Shown: positions 38,379 through 47,875, counted from the first letter of the stretch. The stretch: 64,000 nt of DNA from a bacterium YEK0313 (GCA_000751295.2 CCMO02000001.1:4926615-4990614), one strand, 5' to 3'. Notes: generated by a model not told the origin, from the sequence alone. Numbers and translations: made by a program.

Positions 38379-39431
38379 TTATTGCGCCATGCGACGATCG
38401 GCCGGGGGCCGGCGCGGCGGCTCGCGCGATAGGATGACCCGTCCTTCCGGCGTGACCGCCACCATGGCGCCGCGCAGCGTCGTCCTGGCCGCCTCGCCTT
38501 CGGCGAGCGCCATCAGGACCTCGACCGAGAGCTCCTCGAGGGCGGCGAGCCGCTCGGCGCCCGCCCCGCCGCCGACCCGCTCGATCGCCATGGACAGCAG
38601 CATCTGCACGCAGGCCAGCGGCTCGGCGAGCCAGGCCTTGGCCTCGTAGACCTCGGTTCCCGGCACGACGGTCGGCCGGCGGCTTGCTTCCGCCAGCCTG
38701 TCCGCCTGATGCCGCAAGGCCTCGTCGATCAGTCGCATGCGGCCGGCAAAGGTCGCCAGGCGCTCGATATCGAGGCCCTCCCCGGCCATGGCAGCGATCA
38801 GCTTGCGCAGCCTTGCCCGGGTGAAACGGTCGTCGACATTGGACGGATCCTGGATCGGCTCGAGTCCCGCCGCCCGGGCGGTCGCCGCGAGCCGGGCGCC
38901 GGTCGTCCACAGAAACGGCCTGACGATGGCGATGCCGTCGCGCTCCGCGCTCTCCGCCATGGCCTTCAGGCCCAGCGGGCCCGAGCCGCGCAGGAAGCGC
39001 ATCAGCACGGTCTCGGCCTGGTCGGAAATGGTGTGGCCGGTGACGATCGCCTCCGCGCCGACCCGCCGCGCCTCGGCGGCGAGCAGGCGGTAGCGCGCCT
39101 CACGCGCCTCGCGCTGCAGGCCGGCCTCCGGTTTCGGCCCGGACCAGACGAGAATCTCGGCCGGCAGGCCGAGCCGGGCAGCGGCGGCCGCCACCATGGC
39201 GCATTCGGCCTGCGCCTCCGGCCGCAATCCATGGTCGACGGTCGCGACATGCAGCGCCGGACCGTCGGCCCGCGCGGTCCGCCAGCGCGCCAAAGCCGCC
39301 ATCATGCCCATGGAATCCGGACCGCCCGACACCGCCAGGAGCAAAGCCCGGTGATCGGCGAAGCGGTCGAAAATGTCGGGGAGATCGGAAACGTCGAACG
39401 GCTCGGCCGGTTCGACCTCAGCAGCGTGCAC
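38379..39431 (-). CDS. tilS: tRNA(Ile)-lysidine synthase
   Basis: A 350-residue PP-loop ATPase with the motif AVSGGPDSMG near the N-terminus and TGHTISDQAETVLMRFLRG further on. It attaches lysine to C34 of tRNA-Ile2 so that it reads AUA. I chose the GTG at 39431, which overlaps the end of cpoB by 14 bp, because residues before it are unlike the family and because cpoB-tilS coupling is common. The C-terminal half is more variable and the protein is shorter than E. coli TilS. Confidence 0.92.
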   Translation of the reverse strand: MHAAEVEPAEPFDVSDLPDIFDRFADHRALLLAVSGGPDSMGMMAALARWRTARADGPALHVATVDHGLRPEAQAECAMVAAAAARLGLPAEILVWSGPKPEAGLQREAREARYRLLAAEARRVGAEAIVTGHTISDQAETVLMRFLRGSGPLGLKAMAESAERDGIAIVRPFLWTTGARLAATARAAGLEPIQDPSNVDDRFTRARLRKLIAAMAGEGLDIERLATFAGRMRLIDEALRHQADRLAEASRRPTVVPGTEVYEAKAWLAEPLACVQMLLSMAIERVGGGAGAERLAALEELSVEVLMALAEGEAARTTLRGAMVAVTPEGRVILSREPPRRPPADRRMAQ

Positions 39432-40437
39432 GGCGTTGCTCGCTGACGACCGCAGCCTTGGTCTGCTGGGCGGCATTCGGATATTTGCGGTTGAATTCCG
39501 CAAAGGCCGCGCAGGCGGCCTCACGCTCGCCGAGCGCATTGAGCGACTGGCCGAGGCGCAGGAGGCTCGACGGCGCGCGGCTGATGCGCGGATAGTCGGT
39601 CGAAACCTTCAGGAACTGCTCGGCGGCCTCGCGATACTGCCGGCGCTGATACATGGTCTCGCCGAGCTGATGGGTGGCATCGCCCACCAGCCGGTCGCGC
39701 GGATGGTTCTGGATGAAGCCGCGCAGCGCCATTTCGGCCTGCTCGTATTCGCGCCGCTGCACGAGCGCCACCGCCTGGCTGAACTCCTCGCGCGGCGAGG
39801 TGGCGATGATCGGCTGGGTGCCGGTGCTGGCCATGCGTCCGCCGCCGCGCGGATCCAGGCTCGGATCGTTCGCCGCCTGGCCGGACAACTGGCCGAGGTC
39901 GAGCGGCTGATTGCCGCCGTCGGCGAAGCCATCGCCCCCGGCCCCATCCACGCCGGGCTGCCCCGCCTGGGCCCGGCCGCCAGCGCGCGGCTGCGCCGCA
40001 TTGCCGCCGGGCGGGGTTGCGCCAAGATCGCGCGGCGCACCGGCTGCGCCCTGCTGGGCATTCGGATCGAAAGCGTCGCCGCGCTGCTGGCGTGGCGGCT
40101 GCTGGCGCGGCTGGCTGGGTTGGCTCGGGCGGGCACCGCCCCGCTGCGTCTCGAGTTCGTTCAACCGGAACTCGAGATCGGCCTGCGTGCGCTTGGCCTG
40201 TTCCTCGATCTGGCGAAGGCGGAACTGCGACTGCTCGACCTGGCCGTTCAGCGTGCGGATCTGCGCTTCCAGCCGCTGGATCCGATCGAGCAGATCGGCC
40301 GCCGACTGGGCGCTGGCCCCGCCGCTCACCCCCGCGACCAGCACGGCTGTCGCGGCGAGCGTCGCCCAAAGTCCACCACGCCTGCCATTCCGCGTCTCGA
40401 ACCGGACCCAGCCCCTGACTGTCCGACCGATGGTCAT
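39418..40437 (-). CDS. cpoB: Cell division coordinator CpoB (YbgF)
   Basis: A 339-residue periplasmic protein. Signal peptide 1-44 (ending GGASA, then QSAADLLDRI). The N-terminal coiled coil (about 45-100, IRTLNGQVEQSQFRLRQ) normally trimerises. A disordered Pro/Gln/Gly-rich linker of about 130 residues follows, then TPR repeats (about 215-330, EEFSQAVALVQRREYEQAEM). In E. coli CpoB links Tol-Pal with peptidoglycan synthesis at the septum. The start is ATG 40437. It follows pal but is separated from it by a terminator. Confidence 0.92.
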   Translation of the reverse strand: MTIGRTVRGWVRFETRNGRRGGLWATLAATAVLVAGVSGGASAQSAADLLDRIQRLEAQIRTLNGQVEQSQFRLRQIEEQAKRTQADLEFRLNELETQRGGARPSQPSQPRQQPPRQQRGDAFDPNAQQGAAGAPRDLGATPPGGNAAQPRAGGRAQAGQPGVDGAGGDGFADGGNQPLDLGQLSGQAANDPSLDPRGGGRMASTGTQPIIATSPREEFSQAVALVQRREYEQAEMALRGFIQNHPRDRLVGDATHQLGETMYQRRQYREAAEQFLKVSTDYPRISRAPSSLLRLGQSLNALGEREAACAAFAEFNRKYPNAAQQTKAAVVSEQRRARC

Positions 40438-40565
40438 CGTTCCTCTCTTCTCCAGTCCTGCAAGAGCCCGGCGGTGCCGGACCAGCCGCTGCGATCTGCG
40501 CAACCTTGCGTGAAGCCTATCATTCGTGGCCGTGAATTGGGCCAGAATTCGGACCTATTCAAGCA

Positions 40566-40593
40566 AAAACGGCGCTCGTCGAACGAGCGCCGC
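40566..40593 (-). terminator. Intrinsic terminator after pal
   Basis: CGGCGCTCGT (40571-40580) and ACGAGCGCCG (40584-40593) form a 10-bp stem. On the minus strand TTTTTGC follows. It would separate pal from cpoB. Confidence 0.75.
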
Positions 40594-40691
40594 TGATTCT
40601 CGGAAGTGATGTTCCCTCGATATTTCAAGGTTTTCGGCCGGGTTCCGCCATTGCAATCGAAATCATCCGACGGAGCCCGGCCAGCCCCACA

Positions 40692-41201
40692 TCACGAGCC
40701 GGCACCGCCGCTCAGCACGGTGACCGAACGACGGTTCTGCGACCAGCAGGAAATGTTGTCGCAGACCGCAACCGGGCGCTCCTTGCCGTAGGAGATGGTG
40801 CGCATGCGGGCGGCCGAGATGCCGCGGGCCGACAGGTAGTCCCGCACCGTCTGGGCGCGCCGGGCGCCGAGCGCGATATTGTATTCGCGCGTGCCGCGCT
40901 CGTCGGCATGGCCTTCGATGGTGAAGGAATAGCGGTTGTACTGCTGCAGCCAGGTGGCCTGCTTGTCGAGGGTCGAGCGGGCCTGGGTGGTCAGTTCGGA
41001 CGAGTCGGTTTCGAAGAACACACGGTCGCCGACATTGACGACGAAGTCCTGCGGGCTGCCCGGAGAGGCCGCGCCCATGCCGCCGGCTCCGCCGGCACCG
41101 CCGGCCCCAGTGGTGGGATTCTGAGCGCAAGCGCCAAGCGCCAGGCCCATTGCCATGAGGGCGGCAAACTTCCAGTTGCGCCCGAGAGCCATGGTCAGCA
41201 T
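40692..41201 (-). CDS. pal: Peptidoglycan-associated lipoprotein Pal
   Basis: A 169-residue outer-membrane lipoprotein. Signal peptide with lipobox LGAC (Cys about residue 27), then a Gly-rich linker and the OmpA-like domain with FFETDSSELT, the EGHADERGTREYNIALG peptidoglycan-binding motif and YGKERPVAVC. It anchors the Tol-Pal complex to peptidoglycan. The start is ATG 41201 behind AGGAGA. Normally tolB sits directly upstream; here tolB is about 7.3 kb away. Confidence 0.95.
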   Translation of the reverse strand: MLTMALGRNWKFAALMAMGLALGACAQNPTTGAGGAGGAGGMGAASPGSPQDFVVNVGDRVFFETDSSELTTQARSTLDKQATWLQQYNRYSFTIEGHADERGTREYNIALGARRAQTVRDYLSARGISAARMRTISYGKERPVAVCDNISCWSQNRRSVTVLSGGAGS

Positions 41202-41680
41202 GGTGATCTCCTTAACGAAAAACGTAGCCGTTCCTTTACCAGGATGGGGGTTAATCGAACCTTCCCGAACGTCCTTGACCTTCCCCCGAATACTTCGGGG
41301 AAATCTGGCCGGCAGCTTGGGCTCCGATCGACAACATCCTGAAATGATGTTCATTTTTTCCGGATGACCGAGCGGTGAGGCACGATCGCCGCACTGCTCG
41401 ACCATTCGCGGGGATGGTCAACCATCGGTAAATGGAAAGCCGCCCCCGGCGTCCCGGCGACCTCTGGCCGCGCGGTGACCGGTCCGGCATCGCGGCGCAG
41501 CGTGACCAGACTGTGGCAGGCCGGTGTCGCGGCGATGATAAACCCTTCTGCCGATTGGCTTTGACGGCCCTGTTGCCGATCGGCAACAGCCGCCTCGATC
41601 GCCCCGCTCCCGATAGCGCGGACCGGGGCGGGGCACGCCTTCAGGCCGACCTGCGGTCGACCGTTCGCGCCTGTCCGGCG
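41202..41680. other. 479-bp gap upstream of pal
   Basis: It should hold the pal promoter because tolB no longer precedes pal. CCCCGAA and TTCGGGG (41284-41300) form a small hairpin. AACATC and GATGTT (41333-41351) followed by six T bases (41354-41359) form a terminator-like structure on the plus strand. No protein-like frame is seen. Confidence 0.5.
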
Positions 41681-42184
41681 TCAGCGCTCCGGACCGTCGT
41701 CCCGCACCGCCGTCCTATCGTCACCGGCTTCGCAATCTATTGCGGCAAGGCGCGACAGGCCCTGTCCGAAGCCCTGCGGCATCGCCGCCGCGAGCGCTTC
41801 ATGCGCGGCGTGCCAGGCTGGCAGCGCCGCCTCCAGCGCCCGGGCGCCCTGCTCCGTCAGCCAGACCACGCGCCGGCGCTGATCGGCCTCGGCGAGCGCG
41901 ATCTCGACCCAGCCGCGCCGTTCGATCACCTTGAGATTGCGCGACAGGCTGGAAGGGTCGAGCCCCATGCGCCCGGCCAGCGCGCCCAGCCGGTCGTCGG
42001 GACTGCTGGCGATCTGCGCCATCAGCCAGAACTGAGCGAGCGGCATACCCGCTTCCGCCATGCCCTGTTCGAGCCGGCGTGCAATGCGCCGCGCCGCCAG
42101 CCGGCTGTTCCAGCCGAGGCAGGCGTCGAGCGCCGCGCCGGCGTCCGTCCGCAGGGATCTCGGAGCTTGTGGCCGGCCGTCCAT
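41681..42184 (-). CDS. MarR-family regulator 1
   Basis: A 167-residue winged-helix regulator. DNA-binding helices read DDRLGALAGRMGLDPSSLSRNLKV, followed by the wing region with EADQRRRVVWLTEQG. I chose ATG 42184 because an AGGATG site precedes it; ATG 42196 is an alternative. It is divergent from the alpha/beta hydrolase gene, and the perfect palindrome at 42204-42219 lies between them. Autorepression with control of the hydrolase is the likely scheme. Confidence 0.88.
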   Translation of the reverse strand: MDGRPQAPRSLRTDAGAALDACLGWNSRLAARRIARRLEQGMAEAGMPLAQFWLMAQIASSPDDRLGALAGRMGLDPSSLSRNLKVIERRGWVEIALAEADQRRRVVWLTEQGARALEAALPAWHAAHEALAAAMPQGFGQGLSRLAAIDCEAGDDRTAVRDDGPER

Positions 42185-42203
42185 TCGCGTTAGCATCCTG
42201 ATT

Positions 42204-42219
42204 GCTTGTATATACAAGC
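42204..42219. promoter_or_regulatory. MarR operator GCTTGTATATACAAGC
   Basis: A perfect 16-bp palindrome centred between the divergent MarR (42184 or 42196) and hydrolase (42250) starts. Its size and TTGTATATACAA core fit MarR sites. Confidence 0.75.
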
Positions 42220-42249
42220 TATTGCAGTCGTGGCGGAGAGCAAGCCCCC

Positions 42250-43047
42250 ATGCCCTCATTCACTTTGGCCGATGGCAGGGTCGTGACCTATGGCGAAACC
42301 GGCCGCGGTCCGCACCTGGTGCTGGTCCATGGATCTCCCGGCGAAGGGCGGGCGTGGAACAGGGTCGTGCCGCTGCTCGCCGACCGCTTCCACGTACTGA
42401 CGCCCGATCTGCCGGGTTATGGCCGCGCGAGCCCCCTCGCCGGCACTGCGGGCACCGCCGCCATGGCGGAGGGCATCGTCCAACTGGTCGAAAGCCTCGA
42501 CGGCCCGGTTCTGCTCGGCGGCCATTCCTATGGCGGCAACGTCGCGCTGCATGTGATGGCGAGGGCGCCCGCCCGCGTCCGCGCGCTGGCCCTCTTCGAG
42601 CCGGTCTTCTTCCGGGCGCTGGAGCTGAGCGGCGATACCGCAGCGCTCGACGAGGCAGGCCGCTATTTTTCCGCCTATGCCGCCCGGGCCGCCATCGGCG
42701 AGCGCGATGCCATCATCGACATGGTCGACTATTGGTTCGGCCAAGGCGCCTTCGGCCACCTGCCACCGCCGGTTCAGGATTTCCTGCGCGGAGCGGCCGA
42801 GCGCAACGCCGTGGACGTGAACGCCTCCTTCGCAGAGAGCCTGCCGAAGCCGGCCCTCACCGGCTTCGACCGGCCGGCCGTGGTCGCCCACGGCAGTGCC
42901 AGCGCGCCGGTCGCCATCGCCATAGCCCGCGCGCTCGGCGCGCTGCTGCCGGCGGCGGACGTCGTCTCGATCGCCGGGGCGAGCCACGGCATGATCGACA
43001 CCCATCCGGGCGAAACCGCCTGCCTGATCGCCGGCCTCGCCGCCTGA
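42250..43047 (+). CDS. Alpha/beta hydrolase
   Basis: A 265-residue cytosolic hydrolase. The oxyanion segment is VHGSPGEGRAW, the nucleophile elbow GHSYGG places the Ser, and ASHGMIDTHP supplies the terminal His. The start is ATG 42250 with GGAGAG upstream. It has no signal peptide. The divergent MarR gene and the shared palindrome suggest induction by a small phenolic or xenobiotic compound, as is common for such pairs; the ester or C-C substrate is not known. The IS630 element begins 73 bp after its stop. Confidence 0.88.
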   Translation: MPSFTLADGRVVTYGETGRGPHLVLVHGSPGEGRAWNRVVPLLADRFHVLTPDLPGYGRASPLAGTAGTAAMAEGIVQLVESLDGPVLLGGHSYGGNVALHVMARAPARVRALALFEPVFFRALELSGDTAALDEAGRYFSAYAARAAIGERDAIIDMVDYWFGQGAFGHLPPPVQDFLRGAAERNAVDVNASFAESLPKPALTGFDRPAVVAHGSASAPVAIAIARALGALLPAADVVSIAGASHGMIDTHPGETACLIAGLAA

Positions 43048-43116
43048 AGCGGGGCATCGCGCCGACGGCCGGCAAGCGCAGCTCTCCCATGCGCTTGCGC
43101 CGAATGTGGCCTGCTC

Positions 43117-44214
43117 CTAGTCACCCGAATCTGAAGTTCGGCTCATTGTTTTCTGGCAGAAGCGCTTGACCGAGGCGAGGATTTCGTCGGCGGATTTGAC
43201 CCATCTGTAGGGTTTGGGGTTCTCGTTGTGGGTGCCGATGAAGGCGATGATGTCGGCCTCCAGATCGGCAGTGGAGCGGTGGACGCCGCGTTGCAATTGC
43301 TTACGGGTCAGTTCCGCGAACCAGCGCTCCACCTGGTTGATCCAACTCGCCGAGGTGGGCGTGAAGTGAACATGCCAATGCGAGCGGCGCGCCAGCCAGG
43401 CTTTGACCTTCGGGGTTTTATGCGTGGCGTAATTGTCCATGACGATATGCACGTCGAGGCCCTTGGGCATTTCCTGATCAATCCGCTTCAGGAAGTCGAG
43501 AAACTCGCTCGCCCTGTGGCGCTTGTAGCATTTCCCGATCACTGCGCCAGTCGCAACATCAAGCGCCGCAAACAGCGATGTCGTCCCATGACGGATATAG
43601 GTGTGGGTTCTCCGCTCGGCGACACCCGGCGCCATCGGCAACACCGGTTGCTCGCGATCCAGCGCCTGGATCTGGGATTTCTCGTCCACGCACAACACGA
43701 TGGCCCGGTTCGGCGGCGCCATATAGAGGCCGACGATATCCTGCACCTTGTCGACGAACAGCGGATCGGTGGAAAGCTTGAACGTCTCGCTGCGATGCGG
43801 TTGCAGGCCGAACGCGGTCCAGATCCGGCGAATGGTGGTGTGCGACAGGCCCGTCGCCGCGGCCATCGAGCGGATCGACCAATGGGTGGCGTCCCTGGGC
43901 GTCGTGTTCAGCGTCCGCTCGATCACCTCCGCGACCTGAGCGTCCGATACCGTGCGGGGCCGACCGGGGCGGTATTCGTCGGTCAGCCCCTCGATCCGCT
44001 CATTCACGAACCGCCTGCGCCACTTTCCAACGGTATGCTCATGCACGCCAAGCCGCGCTCCGATCTCCTTGCTTTGAAGCCCCTCTGCACAGAGCAGGAT
44101 TATCCGGCACCGGTCCGACAGCGAGCGCGCTGCCTTGTGCCGCCGAACCTGAGACTCGAGAAAGCTGCGCTCTTCAACGCTCAGAACAACCACATCCGCC
44201 ACCCGGCCCGCCAT
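43117..44214 (-). CDS. IS630 transposase
   Basis: A 365-residue DDE transposase. The N-terminal helix-turn-helix (SKEIGARLGVHEHTVGKWRRRF) is followed by a second HTH region (SIRSMAAATGLSHTTIRRIW). The catalytic acids lie in LCVDEKSQIQ, IVMDNYATHK and SWINQVERWF. The start is ATG 44214; an in-frame TTG at 44226 is an alternative. Its stop codon TAG uses the flanking TA duplication plus one host base, so the frame runs to the very end of the element. It looks full length and active. Confidence 0.92.
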   Translation of the reverse strand: MAGRVADVVVLSVEERSFLESQVRRHKAARSLSDRCRIILLCAEGLQSKEIGARLGVHEHTVGKWRRRFVNERIEGLTDEYRPGRPRTVSDAQVAEVIERTLNTTPRDATHWSIRSMAAATGLSHTTIRRIWTAFGLQPHRSETFKLSTDPLFVDKVQDIVGLYMAPPNRAIVLCVDEKSQIQALDREQPVLPMAPGVAERRTHTYIRHGTTSLFAALDVATGAVIGKCYKRHRASEFLDFLKRIDQEMPKGLDVHIVMDNYATHKTPKVKAWLARRSHWHVHFTPTSASWINQVERWFAELTRKQLQRGVHRSTADLEADIIAFIGTHNENPKPYRWVKSADEILASVKRFCQKTMSRTSDSGD

Positions 44215-44266
44215 ATCAGCCCCCAAATCACTTGGGTCAATGATACGAATTACAGTTCCGGGTGAC
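43120..44266 (-). mobile_element. Complete IS630-family insertion sequence
   Basis: The 1147-bp element is flanked by TA at 43118-43119 and 44267-44268, the IS630 target duplication. Terminal inverted repeats start GTCACCCGAATCTG on the left and GTCACCCGGAACTG on the right, and stay similar for about 30 bp up to CATTG. It carries one intact transposase gene. It sits between the alpha/beta hydrolase and the esterase-like gene and does not break either. Confidence 0.92.
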
Positions 44267-44301
44267 TAGGCTCGCCGTCTCTTCGGCAGCCGGGGGCGTG
44301 C

Positions 44302-46449
44302 ATGCGGTGGGGCGAACGTGTCCGGGCGCTGGTCGGAACAGCCGGCCTTGCGCTGCTTGCCGCCCTGGTGGCCCAGCCCGCCGCTGCCGGCATCGTCCGC
44401 CTGGAGATCATCCGGCAGGAGCCCGCCTTCGGCGGCCGGAGCTTCGGCGTCGTCGGGCCCTATATCAGGCTGGTCGGCCGGGCCCATGGCGAGGTCGATC
44501 CCAGGCTGCCCCAGAATGCGATCATCCAGGACATCAGGCTCGCGCCGCGCAATGCGCGGGGCATGGTCGAATATGTCGCCGACATCGACATTCTGCGTCC
44601 CGCCACGCTCGAACGCGGCAACAAGGTGCTGCTGTTCGAGGTGCACAATCGCGGGCGCAAGCTGCTGCTGCGCAACCTGAACAATGATGTCGCCGGCAAC
44701 CAGGCCGCACTCAACGACCTGACCGATGCCGGCGACGGCTTCCTGATGGACCAGGGCTATACGCTGGTCTGGTTCGGATGGCAGGCCGACGTGGCGGCCG
44801 GCGAAGGGCGGCTGACGCTCTCCGTGCCGGTGGCGGTGAACCCGGACGGATCGCCGGTGACCGGCCTGGTGCGGGCCGAGCTAACGACGCCGGCGCGTGC
44901 CACCACGCTCAATCTGTCGAGCGGCTGGTTTACCGGCCTCACCCATACGAGCTATCCGACCGCCTCGACCGACAACCGCACGGCCTTTCCCGACGGCTTC
45001 CTGCCGCGCCTGACCGTCCGCGCGCGGGAACAGGACCCGCGGATCGCCATTGCCAACGAGGCCTGGCGTTTCGGCGCCTGCGACACGGCCGGCGCGGCCG
45101 CGGCCGGCGACCGGCAGATCTGCCTTCCCGCCGGTTTCGAGCCCGGCCGGCTCTATGAACTGGTCTACCGGGCCAGGGATCCGCTGGTCACCGGCCTCGG
45201 CTTTGCCGCGACGCGCGATCTCGCCGCCTTTCTCAAGCACCGGGACAAGGATGCGGCCGGCACGCCCAATCCGGTGTTCCGGCGCGGCCAGAAGGCCATC
45301 GTAATGGGCACGTCGCAGTCCGGCCGCATGATCCGATCCTTCCTTCATCTCGGCTTCAACCGGGACGAACGCGGCCGCATCGCCTTCGAAGGCGCCCTGC
45401 CCCATATCGGCGGCGGCCTGCTGCCGCTCAACGTCCGCTTCGCCCAGCCCGGCCGCGCCTGGGGCGAGCAGATCGACCATCTCTATCCAGCCTACGACTT
45501 TCCCTTTGCCTATCGCCGCCAGCACGATCCGATCACCGGCCGCAGCCAGGGCATTCTCGACCGGTGCCGGCGGGATCACACCTGCCCGCGCATCTTCCAC
45601 GTGGCAACCGCGCTGGAGGTCTGGGAGGGACGGCAGTCGCTCGGCCTGACCGACCCGATGGGACTGCGCGATGTCGCCGATCCCGCCGATGTCCGCAGCT
45701 ATATCATGGCTTCCACGCAGCATGCGCCGGCGCCGCTGCCCTTGCCGACCGTCCAGCCCTTCGGGGTCTGCCAGCAGCAGCAGAACCCCAATCCGCATAT
45801 CTGGACGCTGCGCGCCCTGCTCACCGGCCTCACCGACTGGGTTGTGCTGAACCGGCCGCCGCCGGCAAGCGCCGTCCCGCGCATCGACGACGGCACGCTG
45901 GTCGCGCCGAACCAGGTCACCTTCCCGACGATCCCGGCCAATGCCTATGGCGGCGTCCAGCGCCCGGCCGCCCGGCTGCTGCGGGTGACCAATCCGCTGT
46001 TCCGGCTGGACTACGGGCCGCACTACAATGCCGCCGACACGAGCGGCGTCATCACCCGCGAGCCGCCCGGCCAGGGCACGGCCGACTATGCCATCCTGGT
46101 GCCCCAGGTCGACCGCGACGGCAACGATGTCGGCGGACTGCGCTCGCTGTTCCTCCAAGTGCCGATCGGCACCTATACGGGATGGAATCTCGGCCGCAAG
46201 GACCGGTTCGAGGACGGCTTCTGCTCGCTCGCCGGCTCTTTCGTCCCGTTCGCGCGCAGCCGAAGCGAGCGCGAGGCGACCGGTGACCCGCGCCTGTCGA
46301 TCGAGGAGCGCTATCCGACCCGCGATGCCTATGTGGCGGCGGTCAAGGCCGCCGCCGAAGGGCTGGTCGCCCAGCGCTACCTGCTGCCGGCCGATGCTGC
46401 CTTGCTGGTCCGCAACGCCGAGACCGGCGGCATCCGGGCGGCGCCCTGA
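44302..46449 (+). CDS. Secreted alpha/beta hydrolase-domain protein (Abhydrolase_10-like)
   Basis: A 715-residue protein with a signal peptide of about 28 residues (ending QPAAA). Repeated landmarks of this uncharacterised family are GRSFGVVGPY, DIDILRPATLERGN, LLFEVHNRGRK and FGWQADV. The likely nucleophile elbow is GTSQSGRMIRSFLH (Ser near residue 338). I infer an ester hydrolase of the cell envelope. The start is ATG 44302. Before the IS630 insertion it lay just downstream of the alpha/beta hydrolase on the same strand, so the two may have been one MarR-controlled unit. Confidence 0.82.
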   Translation: MRWGERVRALVGTAGLALLAALVAQPAAAGIVRLEIIRQEPAFGGRSFGVVGPYIRLVGRAHGEVDPRLPQNAIIQDIRLAPRNARGMVEYVADIDILRPATLERGNKVLLFEVHNRGRKLLLRNLNNDVAGNQAALNDLTDAGDGFLMDQGYTLVWFGWQADVAAGEGRLTLSVPVAVNPDGSPVTGLVRAELTTPARATTLNLSSGWFTGLTHTSYPTASTDNRTAFPDGFLPRLTVRAREQDPRIAIANEAWRFGACDTAGAAAAGDRQICLPAGFEPGRLYELVYRARDPLVTGLGFAATRDLAAFLKHRDKDAAGTPNPVFRRGQKAIVMGTSQSGRMIRSFLHLGFNRDERGRIAFEGALPHIGGGLLPLNVRFAQPGRAWGEQIDHLYPAYDFPFAYRRQHDPITGRSQGILDRCRRDHTCPRIFHVATALEVWEGRQSLGLTDPMGLRDVADPADVRSYIMASTQHAPAPLPLPTVQPFGVCQQQQNPNPHIWTLRALLTGLTDWVVLNRPPPASAVPRIDDGTLVAPNQVTFPTIPANAYGGVQRPAARLLRVTNPLFRLDYGPHYNAADTSGVITREPPGQGTADYAILVPQVDRDGNDVGGLRSLFLQVPIGTYTGWNLGRKDRFEDGFCSLAGSFVPFARSRSEREATGDPRLSIEERYPTRDAYVAAVKAAAEGLVAQRYLLPADAALLVRNAETGGIRAAP

Positions 46450-46455
46450 AGCCGT

Positions 46456-47829
46456 TCAGGAACGGGCCGGCCCCCAGCGCGTCACGTGGATCGCATAGGC
46501 GGTGACCAGCCCGTAGATGGTCATGGATACCGCGACCAGCGCGAACAGCGCCCAGAGCGGCTGATCGGTCGCCACCATCCAACAGCCGCCCAGCGCCACG
46601 GCGACGAGCCGCGCCGTGCCGGCGAGCACCGGCCCGAGCACCTTGCCCGCGCCCTGCGCGGCGAAATAGAGGCAGAGGCCGAGGCCGTAGAAACCGTAGC
46701 TCGGCCCGGCCCAGACGAGATAGCTGCTCGCCGCGGCGATCACGCCGGGCTGGCTGGTGAAGAGGCTCGCCCAGGCCGCCGGCGCCAGCCAGCCGACGAG
46801 GCCGATGACGGCGGTGATGGCGAAGGCCAGCATGCCGCCGGTCCAGGCCGCCTGGCGCGCCCGCTGAAGCCTGCCCGCGCCGATCGCCATGCCGACCATC
46901 GGCACCAACGCGACCCCGACGGCGAAGGTGAACGGGATCAGCATGAATTCGAGCCGCGAGCCGATGCCGTAGCCGGCCAGCGCCTCGTGGCCGAAGCGCG
47001 CGACCAGCGCGGTGAGCACCAGCACGGTCAGGACCGACTGGAAGGACGAGATGCAGGCGAGCGCGCCGACCTTCAGGATGTCGCCGAAATGTTCACCGCG
47101 CAGGCGCACCCCCGTGAACGGCAGCACGACCCGGCAGGCGCCCGAGCGCAGGAAACGGATCATGTAGAGCGCGCCGAACGCATAGGCGACCACCTGACCG
47201 AGCGCGATTCCGGCCATGCCGAGCCGCGGCAAGGGGCCGAGCCCGAGGCCGAGGCTGCCGCCGATGATCACCTGCAGCGCGGCGACGCCGAGCAGCGTGC
47301 CTGACGGTACGGTCATGTTGCCGGCGCCGCGGATGATGGAAGCGGTGAGGTTGCACAGCCAGATGGCGAGCGCGCCGGCGAACACCACGCCGGAATAGGT
47401 CAGAGCCTGGTCGAGGGCTTCGCCCCGGCCGCCGAGCGCGGCATAGAGCGGCCGGCCGCAGACCAGCATCAGCACGGTGATCGCGAGGCCAAGACCGAAG
47501 GCGATGATCACGGCGTGAAAGGCGAGCGAGCGGGCGCGCTCGTCGTCGCCGGCACCGATCGCCCGGCTGATCGCCGAGGACACCCCGCCGCCCATCGCAC
47601 CCGCCGACATCATCTGCTGCAGCATGACGACGGGAAAGACCAGAGCCATGCCGGCGAGCGCCGGCGTGCCGATCAGACCGACATAGACGGTCTCGGCGAC
47701 GGCGACCGCGGCGGTCGCGACCATGGCCAGGATATTCGGCACGCTGAGCCTGGCGATCGTGCCGAGCAGCGGCGCGGTGACGATCGGATTGGCCGGCGCG
47801 AGGCGCGGGGCTGCGGCATTGACGGTCAT
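46456..47829 (-). CDS. MATE-family efflux transporter
   Basis: A 457-residue protein with twelve predicted membrane helices in two six-helix halves. The N-terminal half holds IARLSVPNILAMVATAAVAVAE, then VFPVVMLQQMMSAGAMGGGVSS, typical of MatE. It exports cationic drugs or metabolites with Na or H coupling. It is convergent with the esterase-like gene (6-bp gap) and lies downstream of MarR regulator 2 with a near-copy of that regulator's palindrome before its start. MarR control is therefore likely. Confidence 0.92.
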   Translation of the reverse strand: MTVNAAAPRLAPANPIVTAPLLGTIARLSVPNILAMVATAAVAVAETVYVGLIGTPALAGMALVFPVVMLQQMMSAGAMGGGVSSAISRAIGAGDDERARSLAFHAVIIAFGLGLAITVLMLVCGRPLYAALGGRGEALDQALTYSGVVFAGALAIWLCNLTASIIRGAGNMTVPSGTLLGVAALQVIIGGSLGLGLGPLPRLGMAGIALGQVVAYAFGALYMIRFLRSGACRVVLPFTGVRLRGEHFGDILKVGALACISSFQSVLTVLVLTALVARFGHEALAGYGIGSRLEFMLIPFTFAVGVALVPMVGMAIGAGRLQRARQAAWTGGMLAFAITAVIGLVGWLAPAAWASLFTSQPGVIAAASSYLVWAGPSYGFYGLGLCLYFAAQGAGKVLGPVLAGTARLVAVALGGCWMVATDQPLWALFALVAVSMTIYGLVTAYAIHVTRWGPARS

Positions 47830-47875
47830 GATCGGTCCCGATCTCGCGCAAGGGGCATGAAATTCGGCAATGAAT

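Noticed and set aside
41333..41359. Hairpin followed by six T bases on the plus strand
   Set aside because: No plus-strand gene lies upstream for it to terminate, so I mention it only under the gap entry.
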